Assembly (NCBI RefSeq): GCF_041261445.1
Contig: NZ_JBGCCU010000010.1
Span: 186,001 to 250,000, forward strand
Direction: 5' to 3'
DNA length: 64,000 nt
From: Catenulispora sp. EB89
Lineage (GTDB): Bacteria; Actinomycetota; Actinomycetes; Streptomycetales; Catenulisporaceae
This document shows positions 1 to 7,661 of this stretch, piece by piece (the stretch's first letter is position 1; each line of letters opens with the position of its first letter). The position numbers and the translations under genes were made by a program. The notes beneath the pieces were generated by a model. That model had not been told where the DNA came from. It worked only from the letters and a program-made list of their open reading frames with translations, and did not search any database.

Positions 1-558
1 CAGACGGCGGCCGAGTCGGCGCCGGAGGAGCGCGAGGCCCTGCTCGACTGGCTCGCCGAGTCGACCCGGCAGCTGGTCGACGCGCTGCGCGAGGCCGGTC
101 CGGACCGGGGCTGCTGGACCTGGTGGGGCGACACCCAGTCGCCGGAGACCTCCGGCGCCGTCGCCCGGCACCAGGTGCAGGAGGCAGCGGTTCACACCTA
201 CGACGCCCAGCTCGCGGCCGGTGTCGCGGAGCCGCCGGCGCTGCCGACGGAGGCGGCGATCGACGGCGTCGAGGAGTTCAACACCACCTGCGGCACCACC
301 GAGACGCCCTGGCCGCACGAGCCCGCGACCCTCGATGTCCACGTCACCGAGGGCCACTCCTGGCGCCTCACGCTGTCCGCCGACGGCTCGAAGGTGCGCC
401 AACTGTCGGACGCCGACGCGGGTTCGGAGGCGACCGCCTTCATCCGAGGCACGGCGAGCGACGTGGTCCTCGCGTGCTACGACCGGATCCCGATGGACCA
501 GCTGGAGCTCGGCGGCGACGTGAGCGTTGTCGAACGGCTCCGCGCCTGGGATTTCTAG
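1..558 (+). CDS. Mycothiol-dependent maleylpyruvate isomerase-family protein, C-terminal part
   Basis: The reading frame is open from the first base, so the gene starts upstream; 185 residues are visible. The segment HQVQEAAVHTYDAQ near residue 60 is the conserved helix with metal-ligand-type His and Asp seen in the DinB-like, mycothiol-dependent maleylpyruvate isomerase (MDMPI) family. The rest (about residues 80-185), with TLDVHVTEGHSWRL and FIRGTASDVVLACYDR, matches the alpha/beta C-terminal domain of that family, which resembles sterol carrier proteins. Members are cytoplasmic; most have no proven substrate, so isomerase activity is not established. It ends 14 bases before the convergent fucosidase-like gene, with no obvious terminator between. 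Confidence 0.75.
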   Translation, partial: QTAAESAPEEREALLDWLAESTRQLVDALREAGPDRGCWTWWGDTQSPETSGAVARHQVQEAAVHTYDAQLAAGVAEPPALPTEAAIDGVEEFNTTCGTTETPWPHEPATLDVHVTEGHSWRLTLSADGSKVRQLSDADAGSEATAFIRGTASDVVLACYDRIPMDQLELGGDVSVVERLRAWDF

Positions 559-571
559 CCGGGCACAGGTT

Positions 572-2254
572 CTATAGGGACGGGTCGAAGAACGGCCGGT
601 CGTAGACCTCGAACAAGCGGATCGAGGCCCAGCACCCGGCGTCGAGGGCGGTGACCGTGACCCGGAGGTGGCGCGTGGTCGCGGCGAAGCCGACGGTCTG
701 GACCTGCGCGGTACCGGCGGTCGCGGTCAGGTCGGCGAGGGTGGTCCAGGACGAGCCGTCGGTGGAGGCGCCGATCCGGTAGCTGTAGCGGTGGCCGTCG
801 AATTCCCAGGCCAGGCGCGCCCCGGTGACGGGGGTGACGCTGCCGAGGTCGACGCTCAGCCAGTGGCCGGTGGCACCGTCGGCCGCGCACCAGCGGGTGG
901 CGGTGTCGCCGTCGACGGCGTTGGCGGCGAGGTTGCCGTGCGCGGTTTCGATGCTGTCGGCGCTGGTCGCGCGGGTGCGGGCGATGTCGGTGGGGATGAC
1001 GGCTCGGTCCAGGACGATCGCGATGACGGTGTCATCCGGGTAGCGGGTGCGGTCGATGCCGGTGATCGTGGCCTGGTTTCCGGCGCCGGCGCTACCACCG
1101 GTGCCGATGCTGAGCTGGAGCGGCGCGTGCGAGACCACGTCGTAGGCCCGTACCGCGTGGGCGTCGCCGAGAGCAGGCGTGGTGAACGTGCTTCCGGAGT
1201 AGCCGGGTAGCAGGTGGACGTAGACGGTGTTCGTGCTGAAGGTGAAGCCGTACTGGCCGTCCACCGGGTCCCACGGTCCGCCGCGCGTGTTGTAGACCGC
1301 CTCCCCGTTGGCCTTCATGAACGTGCCGAGCTGCTGCATCAGCGCGGCCTGATTGGGCCCCAGGTGCTGCCGACGCTGAACGTCTTTCTGCACCAGGTGC
1401 CCGGACCGCAGCCGGCCGGTGGGCACCGCGCCGCCCTCGTCGACGTCGTAGTCGCCGATCCAGCCCGATCGCGGGGTGGCGGTCGCGGTCGGCTGGGACT
1501 GGCGCACCAAGCCGGTCAGTCCCAACGGCAGTCCGGTGCCGGTCTCCGTCGCGCCGTAGGCGGCGTCCACCGGCCAGCCGTTGCCGGAGTCCCGGTAGCG
1601 GCCCGGCTCCCAGAAGAACGAGGCGTCGGCGTCAGTGCCCTGCTCGGCCAGCCAGCCGCCGTCCCACCAGAAGTCGTCCAGCGCGCCGTACTGGGTGACC
1701 AGCTCCTTGACGCACTGGTACACCTCCTCCTTCATCAGCCGGGCGTTCTCGCGGTGCGCCGGGTCGGTGCCGGTGACGTCGTAGTAGCCGGGGTAGCGCC
1801 AGTTGATGGGGGAGTAGTAGAGGCCGACCCGCAGTCCTGCGGCGCGCACCGCGGCGACGTATTCCCTGACGAAATCGCGCTTCAGCGGTGCCTGTCCGGC
1901 GTTCCAGCTCAAGGGATAGCTGCTCGGCCACAGGGCGAAGCCGTCGTGGTGCCGGGCCGTCAGCACGGTGTAGCCGGCGCCGAGCTGCTGGGCCAGCCGG
2001 GCCCAGTCAGCGGGCCGACAGGCGTCGGCGGTGAACTGCTGCGGTGAGGACTGCGTGACGAAGTTCTGGTAGGCGGCGGGCGTGATCGCGGCCGAGTGCA
2101 TGTACCACTCGCCGTGCGCCGGGCCGGCGTAGACGCCCCAGTGGATGAACATGCCCAGGCGGGTGTCGCGCAGCCATTGGATCGTCGCGTCAGGCTGCTG
2201 CCACATGCCCTGGTCGAGCTTCGGGATCCGTAGCGGGACCAACGGGTTCGTCAT
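572..2254 (-). CDS. GH29 alpha-L-fucosidase-like protein with C-terminal F5/8-type (CBM32-like) domain; internal lesion
   Basis: 560 residues, no signal peptide, so probably cytoplasmic. Residues 25-250 carry GH29 hallmarks: RLGMFIHWGVYAG, TARHHDGFALW, and DDFWWDGGW, whose first or last Asp is the expected nucleophile region. Residues about 430-560 (ATRWCAADGATGHWLSVDLG) look like a discoidin/CBM32 sugar-binding module. Around residues 289-299 the protein reads QKDVQRRQHLGPNQAALMQQ. Shifting one base gives KTFSVGSTWG, the sequence expected in this family, and the conserved stretch that should follow (LLLN.GP..DG type) is absent. So there is a one-base frameshift plus a deletion that restores frame, and activity is doubtful. 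GTG/ATG choice: ATG at 2254. It is divergent from the GH5 gene across a shared operator region. Confidence 0.75.
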   Translation of the reverse strand: MTNPLVPLRIPKLDQGMWQQPDATIQWLRDTRLGMFIHWGVYAGPAHGEWYMHSAAITPAAYQNFVTQSSPQQFTADACRPADWARLAQQLGAGYTVLTARHHDGFALWPSSYPLSWNAGQAPLKRDFVREYVAAVRAAGLRVGLYYSPINWRYPGYYDVTGTDPAHRENARLMKEEVYQCVKELVTQYGALDDFWWDGGWLAEQGTDADASFFWEPGRYRDSGNGWPVDAAYGATETGTGLPLGLTGLVRQSQPTATATPRSGWIGDYDVDEGGAVPTGRLRSGHLVQKDVQRRQHLGPNQAALMQQLGTFMKANGEAVYNTRGGPWDPVDGQYGFTFSTNTVYVHLLPGYSGSTFTTPALGDAHAVRAYDVVSHAPLQLSIGTGGSAGAGNQATITGIDRTRYPDDTVIAIVLDRAVIPTDIARTRATSADSIETAHGNLAANAVDGDTATRWCAADGATGHWLSVDLGSVTPVTGARLAWEFDGHRYSYRIGASTDGSSWTTLADLTATAGTAQVQTVGFAATTRHLRVTVTALDAGCWASIRLFEVYDRPFFDPSL

Positions 2255-2327
2255 CAGGGGTCTCCGAAACTGTCGGGAAGCTTGCCGTGCCGCCGAGCGG
2301 CTAGTAGCCTCCGTCGCGCAAGGCAGA

Positions 2328-2361
2328 GAGAAACTTTCTCTTCATACTAGCGAAAGCTTTC
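2328..2361. promoter_or_regulatory. Paired GAAA/TTTC palindromes between GH29 and GH5
   Basis: The 143-bp divergent intergenic region holds the perfect palindrome GAGAAACTTTCTC (2328-2340) and, 11 bp on, GAAAGCTTTC (2352-2361), an even-length relative. The same GAAACTTTC core recurs upstream of other glycosidase genes here (16085, 22572, 25137, 42413, 59995). LacI-family repressors of xylan genes in actinomycetes are known to use GAAA-N-TTTC palindromes; that the two flanking genes are co-regulated this way is inference. Confidence 0.6.
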
Positions 2362-2397
2362 TGTCTCTCAAGTCCCCATGCTCACCTTGGAGTTCTC

Positions 2398-4155
2398 ATG
2401 CGGCTTGCTGTCTTCTCCAGAACCCGATGGCGGTCCGGCGTGACCATCGTCGGCCTCGCCGGCCTGCTGTTCGCCGGCGTCTCCGCGGCCGCGCTCCCGG
2501 CGAACGCCGCGACCGCCTCGCAGGGCACTGCCGCGCCGTCGAACGCCGCGACGCGGTTCGTCGCCGACATGCAGCCCGGCTACAACATCGGAAACACCCT
2601 CGACGCCATTCCCACCGAGACCTCCTGGGGCAACCCGCCGATCACTCAGGCGCTGCTCCAGAAGATCAAGTCGCTCGGCTACAAGAGCGTGCGGCTGCCG
2701 GTGACCTGGAGCGGGCACGAGGGCGCCGCCCCCGACTACACGATCGACCCCACCTGGATGGCCCGGGTCAAGCAGGTGGTGGACTGGGCGCGCGCCGACG
2801 GCCTGACCGTGGTGGTCAACGTGCACCACGACTCGTGGCAGTGGATCACGAACATGCCCACCGACCCGACCGTGCGGCCGCACTACGACGCGGTCTGGAC
2901 GCAGATCGCGACCGCGCTCAAGGACGAGCCGCGCTCGGTGGTCTTCGAGGCCGACAACGAGCAGTCGTTCTCCGGCGTCACCGACGCCCAGGGCGAGACG
3001 CTGCTGAACCAGCTCCAGACGGACTTCTTCACCATCGTGCGAGCCTCCGGCGGCGCGAACGCCAAGCGCTACCTGATGCTCTCGACGCTCGGCGACACCG
3101 CCAGCAAGCCGCTGGACGACGCCCTGGCCACCGAGATCGCCTCGCTGAACGACCCGAACCTGATCGCGTCGTTCCACTACTACGGCTACTGGCCGTTCGG
3201 CGTGAACATCGCCGGCGTCGATACTTTCGACGCCACCTCGCAGCAGAACGTCCTCGACGCCTTCAACCTGATGCACGACGAGTTCGTGGCCAAGGGCATC
3301 CCGGTCTACGCCGGCGAAGTCGGCCTGTACAACGACTACAAGGGCTTCGGCGGCCTCGAGACCGGCGAGATGCTGAAGTACTACGAGCTGCTCGGCTACG
3401 AGGCGCGGACCACCGGCATCACCCTGAGCTACTGGGACGACGGCGGCCGCATCCTGGACCGCAACACCCTGCAGCTGATCGAGCCGGCGACGTACGACGC
3501 GGCGAAGTCGAGCTGGAAGACCCGGTCGGGGACCGCGTCCAACGACACGGTGTACGTGCCCAAGGCCGCTCCGGTCGCCGACCAGAGCCTGACGCTCACC
3601 CTGAACGGCCTGCGCTTCACCGGGCTCTACGACGGGACCAAGCGGCTGCGCGAAGGCTGTGACTACACCGTCAGCGGCACCCAGCTCACGCTCAAGGCCG
3701 CGCTGCTGACCAAGCTGACCACGCAGGCGAACCAGGCCGGCGCCCCGGCCTACGGCATCGACGCGACGCTGTCGGCGCACTTCTCCCGGGGCCTGCCGTG
3801 GCAGGTCAACGTCGTGACCAACGCCCAGCCCGCGCTGACGGCGGCGACCGCGACGGTCGGCACGGCGAGCGCCTTCACCATCCCCACGCAGTTCAACGGC
3901 GACACGCTGTCCATGATGCAGTCCGTCTACGCCGACGGCACCAACGCCGGCCAGGCCACGTGGACCGCGTACCAGGCGTACGGCACCTCGTTCTCGCCCG
4001 ACTACGCGAACAACGGCATCGTTCTGCCGTCCGCCTACCTGGCCTCGCTCACCGACGGCAAGCGCGTGACGCTCACGTTCCACTTCTGGAGCGGCGCCAC
4101 CGCGACGTACTACCTGACCAAGTCCGGCAGCACCGTCACCGGAACGCTGTCCTGA
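2398..4155 (+). CDS. Secreted GH5 endo-glucanase (cellulase/xyloglucanase type) with X2-like and CBM46-like domains
   Basis: 585 residues. A Sec signal peptide (residues 1 to about 38, ending PANAA) is followed by a GH5 barrel at about 50-375 opening with MQPGYNIGNTLDA, typical of subfamily 4. The acid/base Glu lies in VVFEADNEQ and the nucleophile Glu in VYAGEVGLY. Residues about 385-480 (LTLTLNGLRFTGLYDGTKRL) match the CBM_X2/Ig-like module and about 485-585 a CBM46-like module. GH5-X2-CBM46 enzymes such as Bacillus Cel5B attack beta-1,4-glucan and xyloglucan. The sequence GGAG lies 8 nt before the ATG. The broken esterase follows. Confidence 0.85.
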   Translation: MRLAVFSRTRWRSGVTIVGLAGLLFAGVSAAALPANAATASQGTAAPSNAATRFVADMQPGYNIGNTLDAIPTETSWGNPPITQALLQKIKSLGYKSVRLPVTWSGHEGAAPDYTIDPTWMARVKQVVDWARADGLTVVVNVHHDSWQWITNMPTDPTVRPHYDAVWTQIATALKDEPRSVVFEADNEQSFSGVTDAQGETLLNQLQTDFFTIVRASGGANAKRYLMLSTLGDTASKPLDDALATEIASLNDPNLIASFHYYGYWPFGVNIAGVDTFDATSQQNVLDAFNLMHDEFVAKGIPVYAGEVGLYNDYKGFGGLETGEMLKYYELLGYEARTTGITLSYWDDGGRILDRNTLQLIEPATYDAAKSSWKTRSGTASNDTVYVPKAAPVADQSLTLTLNGLRFTGLYDGTKRLREGCDYTVSGTQLTLKAALLTKLTTQANQAGAPAYGIDATLSAHFSRGLPWQVNVVTNAQPALTAATATVGTASAFTIPTQFNGDTLSMMQSVYADGTNAGQATWTAYQAYGTSFSPDYANNGIVLPSAYLASLTDGKRVTLTFHFWSGATATYYLTKSGSTVTGTLS

Positions 4156-4179
4156 CCCACCCCGAGCCACCGCGCGCGT

Positions 4180-4441
4180 CTGGAGCTGAGGACAGGCGCG
4201 CGCCCGGACCACACGGCGCGGCTCACCGAGTTCTTCGCCGACCCCGAGGGGTTGGGGATGCCGGACGTCGGGATCGAGGATCGGGTGATTCCGGGGACGC
4301 GCGGCGATCGCGCGGTGAAGTGCGGCACGCCCTGGTGTGGGTGCACGGCGGCGGATTCACCGGCGGCGATCTCGAAGGGCCGGCGGGCTCCGGACCGGCT
4401 GTTGCTGGCCTACCCTTTCGTCCACTTCCCGCACCTCAACC
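4180..4441 (+). pseudogene. Remnant of an HSL-type alpha/beta hydrolase (esterase)
   Basis: Three collinear fragments in two frames resemble one esterase. 4180-4320 encodes a lid/N-terminal-like piece (LTEFFADPEGLGMPDVGIED). A frame change then gives VRHALVWVHGGGFTGGDLE (about 4319-4378), the HGGG oxyanion motif of hormone-sensitive-lipase-type esterases. A change back gives APDRLLLAYPFVHFPHLN (4388-4441). The GxSxG core that should lie between the last two pieces is missing, so at least two deletions have destroyed the gene. The remaining 75 bases to the next gene show nothing. Confidence 0.65.
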
Positions 4442-4515
4442 GATCGCACGCTTGGGTTCTTCGCCTGGGCGCTCGACGGCCGCTGCCGTGAAGAAGACTA
4501 CTGATTTCGCGCGGG

Positions 4516-5796
4516 TCAGGCCGGTTCCTCGACCTTGTGCCGGGTCGCGACCACGACTGCCGCGCCGCCGATCGCCAGCGCCGCGAGCACCGCGGCGAAC
4601 ACCGAGGCGCTGGTGCTGAGGCCGACCGCGTCGCTGAGGTAGCCGGCCGCGACCGGCAGGGTTCCGGCGGCGAGGTAGCCGCCGACGTTCAGGGCCGCGT
4701 TGGCCTCGGCCAGGCGGTGCGCCGGGATGGTGGCGTTCAGCAGGGACAGGCCGGCGAGCTGGCCCAGGCCCTGGCCGACGCCGGCCAGGACGGCGGCGGT
4801 GAACAGCAGTGGTGCCGAGCCGGCGGTGACCGCGCCCGCCAGGGCGGCCATCGCCAGCGTCGTGGCGCCGAGGCTGACCAGCAGGATGCGGCGGCGGCTG
4901 AGGCGGTGGACGGCGAACTGCGCTCCGGTCGCGGCGGCGAACATCACGAACGCGGTGCAGCCGGCGAGGATGCGGCTGCCGGAGTGCAGGAGGTTCGCCA
5001 GTAGGGAGGGGCCGAGGGAGAGGACGAAGGAGGTCGCGGTGATGCCGGGGGCGAAGGCGGCGACGCCGTGCAGCAGCGGCAGGCGGCCGTGGGGTGGGAC
5101 CGAGGGGATGCGGATCCAGCTGCCGGCTGTGGTGTGCGCGGTGCTGCTGTGGGCGCTCTCAGTGCTCGCGGCGCGCGCGGGCCGGGGGAGCGGGAGGCGC
5201 AGCACCGCGGCGAGCGCCGTCAGCAGCAGCGCCGCCTCCACCGCGAAGACGGTGACCGTCGGCCCGGCGACGGTCTGCGCCAGGATCCCGGCCGCCAGCG
5301 GGCCCAGCCCCGCGCCGAACACCATCGCGCACGAGGCGAGCAGCGCGCCCTGGCGGCGGCGTTCGGGCCCGGCGACGTCCGACACCGCGGCCATCCCGGC
5401 GCTGACCACGGCGCCGACCGCGAAGCCGGTGAACAGGCGGGCGACCATGAGCGCGGTCACGGAGGTGGCCGTGCCGAAGACCAGGCAGGCGGCGAGCGCC
5501 AGGAGCAGGGCCGGTATCAGGACCGCCTTGCGTCCCAGCCGGTCCGAGGCGACGCCGCTGACCAGGAGCGATGCCAACAGGCCGACGATGTAGAAGGCGA
5601 AGATGACGGTGAGCGTGCCCTTGGAGAAGCCCATGGAGCGCTGCCAGAGCACGTAGAGCGGGGTCGCGGCGTTCGACAGGACGAACACCGCGGTGATCGG
5701 CCAGGCGGCGGTCAGGATCGAGCGGACCGATGCCGCGGCGGCGCGTTCGGGCCGCTGCCGGGACCGGCACGCGGCGGTGGAGAGGACGTCAGCCAT
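4516..5796 (-). CDS. Major facilitator superfamily transporter (probable drug exporter)
   Basis: 426 residues with about 12 hydrophobic helices. The first helices include TAVFVLSNAATPLYVLWQ, and the loop between helices 2 and 3 carries the MFS A-motif as SGVASDRLGRKAVL. This places it among the DHA1-like proton antiporters of the inner membrane; the substrate cannot be read. I set the start at ATG 5796 because longer in-frame versions would run through the divergent regulator, and a purine-rich CGGGGG lies just upstream. It is divergently paired with an ArsR-type repressor and shares one inverted repeat with it, a common arrangement for exporter and drug-sensing repressor. Confidence 0.85.
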   Translation of the reverse strand: MADVLSTAACRSRQRPERAAAASVRSILTAAWPITAVFVLSNAATPLYVLWQRSMGFSKGTLTVIFAFYIVGLLASLLVSGVASDRLGRKAVLIPALLLALAACLVFGTATSVTALMVARLFTGFAVGAVVSAGMAAVSDVAGPERRRQGALLASCAMVFGAGLGPLAAGILAQTVAGPTVTVFAVEAALLLTALAAVLRLPLPRPARAASTESAHSSTAHTTAGSWIRIPSVPPHGRLPLLHGVAAFAPGITATSFVLSLGPSLLANLLHSGSRILAGCTAFVMFAAATGAQFAVHRLSRRRILLVSLGATTLAMAALAGAVTAGSAPLLFTAAVLAGVGQGLGQLAGLSLLNATIPAHRLAEANAALNVGGYLAAGTLPVAAGYLSDAVGLSTSASVFAAVLAALAIGGAAVVVATRHKVEEPA

Positions 5797-5815
5797 CGGG
5801 TTTACCCCCGGAGAT

Positions 5816-5863
5816 AGTACGAGTTTTTTCGAACAGGCGACACTGTACGATAGAACTCGTACT
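5816..5863. promoter_or_regulatory. Inverted repeat between MFS exporter and ArsR-type gene
   Basis: AGTACGAGTT (5816-5825) is exactly mirrored by AACTCGTACT (5854-5863), with another GTACGAT in the middle. The element fills the space between the divergent starts and lies just upstream of the regulator's ribosome site, so it is the likely operator through which the ArsR-type protein represses both genes. Confidence 0.6.
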
Positions 5864-5881
5864 GAGAGCGAGGAGGTCGCC

Positions 5882-6298
5882 GTGACAGGCACCAAGGCAC
5901 GCGCCGCGAGGCAGGCGCCCGGCACGCCATCCGAGGCCGCGCCCCGGTTCGCGACGTTCCCGGCCGCCCCCGACACGCCCGAGCCGCTCGCCGAGCCGGC
6001 GCGCGACGACATCCGGTTGGAGCAGGTGATGGCGGCACTGTCGGACCCGCTGCGCCTGACGATCGTCCAGCGCCTGCTGCTGGACGCCGAGGCCTTCGAC
6101 CACACCTGCGGCTGGTTCGGCTTCGACCGTCCGAAGTCCTCGCTGACGCACCATTTCAAGGTGCTGCGCGAGGCGGGGATTACGCGGCAGCGCCAGTACG
6201 GGCTGGAGCGGCGCAGCCAGGTGCGGATCGAGGACTTGGAAGAGCGGTTCCCGGGGCTGCTGGACCTGGTGGCGGACTGGGAGCCGCAGGAGATCTAG
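5882..6298 (+). CDS. ArsR-family winged-helix transcriptional regulator
   Basis: 138 residues from a GTG preceded by GAGGAGG at 6-nt spacing. After a proline/alanine-rich leader of about 40 residues comes a winged helix: MAALSDPLRLTIVQRLL, then PKSSLTHHFKVLREAGITR, the recognition helix signature of ArsR/HTH_20 repressors, and the wing QYGLERRSQVRIEDLEERFPGLL. No metal-binding CxC motif is visible in the recognition helix, so it more likely senses an organic ligand or another protein signal. It is divergent from the MFS exporter and probably represses it and itself through the 5816-5863 repeat. Confidence 0.85.
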   Translation: MTGTKARAARQAPGTPSEAAPRFATFPAAPDTPEPLAEPARDDIRLEQVMAALSDPLRLTIVQRLLLDAEAFDHTCGWFGFDRPKSSLTHHFKVLREAGITRQRQYGLERRSQVRIEDLEERFPGLLDLVADWEPQEI

Positions 6299-6311
6299 CG
6301 GGGCCGAGCGG

Positions 6312-6839
6312 TTACCAGAGCCCGACGGGCTCTCGTCCGGCCGCTCGAAGCAGGATGCTCCGCATGGAGCCCATCCCGTACTTGTCGACGTCGCTGGAGA
6401 AGTCGGCTACCTCCAGGAGGAGCGGCCGGATGTCGACACCGGTGTCCCGTGCCTGTTCGCAGAGACCGTTCAGGGTGACCATCATGTCCCGTGTGTCGCC
6501 GCCGTGATCCTTGACGGACATCTCCAGCAGCTGCTGACGGAAGCCTTGGGGCGTGGGTTCGAAGGGTAGCGTCGTGGCCCAGCAGAACGAGTGATACCGC
6601 TCCAGAAGCGCGCGCAACAAGGCCCGGACCTGCTCGGGGCCCTCCACGTAGGAAGAGAGCACGTCCCGCAGTGCCGCCTCAGCCGCCGGACGGATCCCCG
6701 CCTCGTCCAGTGGATGCGGGCCTTCCCGCATCTTCCGCACCCAGTCGGGGTCGGTGAGGTCCACCGGCCGCGTGGCGATGGGCTCGACGCAGGCGTCGAG
6801 CACTGCGATCCATTCCTCAAGCTCCGCCAGTTCGTTCAT
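6312..6839 (-). CDS. Conserved hypothetical protein
   Basis: 175 residues, acidic and largely alpha-helical, with no signal peptide or membrane segment. I do not recognise a family. Leu/Glu-rich helices at both ends (MNELAELEEWIAVLDACVE; IRPLLLEVADFSSDVD) suggest a soluble helical bundle. The start ATG has GGAG ten bases upstream. It ends 13 bp from the convergent ArsR-type gene and is divergent from the hsp-type regulator. GC content is somewhat lower than that of its neighbours. Confidence 0.65.
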   Translation of the reverse strand: MNELAELEEWIAVLDACVEPIATRPVDLTDPDWVRKMREGPHPLDEAGIRPAAEAALRDVLSSYVEGPEQVRALLRALLERYHSFCWATTLPFEPTPQGFRQQLLEMSVKDHGGDTRDMMVTLNGLCEQARDTGVDIRPLLLEVADFSSDVDKYGMGSMRSILLRAAGREPVGLW

Positions 6840-6928
6840 AGCGTCATTCTCCTAGCGTGTCGACGCGACGACGGGCCCTGATATAAGGTGTCATCGAAGC
6901 GACGACAAGCAGTGGCGTCGCTGAAAGG

Positions 6929-7603
6929 ATGACGTCATTGCGAGACGCAGATCTCCGCCATGCCACAGCACCGGCGGACGTGTTCGACACCGATGCGGCC
7001 CTCGGCGAGATCACGCAGGCGATGCAAGCCGTGCAGGTACCCGATGGTACGCCGACAGCGCTGAACGCGAACCAAGCGCTGGCCGCACTGACGCTGCTCC
7101 GTGAGCTGCGCGCGCAGCTGGCAGGCTGGGAACCTGAGCTGATCGAGGCCGCCCGCGCCCTCGGCACCAGCTGGGCCGACCTGGCCCCGGCCCTGGGCGT
7201 GGCCAGCCGCCAGGCCGCGGAGCGCCGTTACCTGCGGCTGCGGCCTTCTCCGGACGGCGCGGCGGGGACCGGTGAGCAGCGGGTCAGTGCCGAGCGGGAC
7301 AAGCGTGCCGGGGACAAGGCGGTGGCGACCTGGGCCCGGGGCAACGCCGCCGACCTGCGGCAGCTGGCCGGGCAGATCGGGGCCCTGGACGACCTCGGCA
7401 CCGGCGCCGCCGGCGACCTGGCCGCGCTGCGCAACGCCCTGAGCCACGACGACCCGGCCGACCTGCTCGGCCCGCTGGCCGATGCCCGTACGCACCTGCA
7501 GGTGGGCCACCCCGTGCTCGCCGAGCAAGTCGGCGCCGTGGGCCGCAGCACTGAGGAGGTGCGGGCCGCCTCTGATCAGGCCCGTCGGCTCACCCCGCCG
7601 TGA
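6929..7603 (+). CDS. HSP18-type transcriptional regulator-like protein
   Basis: 224 residues. The middle (about 60-110) contains LLRELRAQLAGWEPELIEAARALGTSWADLAPALGVASRQAAERRYLRLRP, a helix-turn-helix pattern seen in Streptomyces proteins annotated as HSP18 transcriptional regulators (described here in two parts: ARALGTSWADLAPALGV, then ASRQAAERRYLRL). The C-terminal half is helical and alanine-rich. htpG follows 58 bases later on the same strand, which supports a heat-shock role. AAAGG directly abuts ATG 6929, so TTG 6938 with better spacing may be the true start. I saw no CIRCE or HAIR element upstream. Confidence 0.7.
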   Translation: MTSLRDADLRHATAPADVFDTDAALGEITQAMQAVQVPDGTPTALNANQALAALTLLRELRAQLAGWEPELIEAARALGTSWADLAPALGVASRQAAERRYLRLRPSPDGAAGTGEQRVSAERDKRAGDKAVATWARGNAADLRQLAGQIGALDDLGTGAAGDLAALRNALSHDDPADLLGPLADARTHLQVGHPVLAEQVGAVGRSTEEVRAASDQARRLTPP

Positions 7604-7661
7604 AATATAGACGGCAAAATACCGACAGCGAATCAACGACACCCCATAAGGAGAACGCCCG

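Noticed and set aside
6840-6928. Heat-shock operator (CIRCE or HAIR) upstream of the hsp-type regulator and htpG
   Set aside because: I looked for TTAGCACTC-N9-GAGTGCTAA and CTTGAGT-type repeats and found none.
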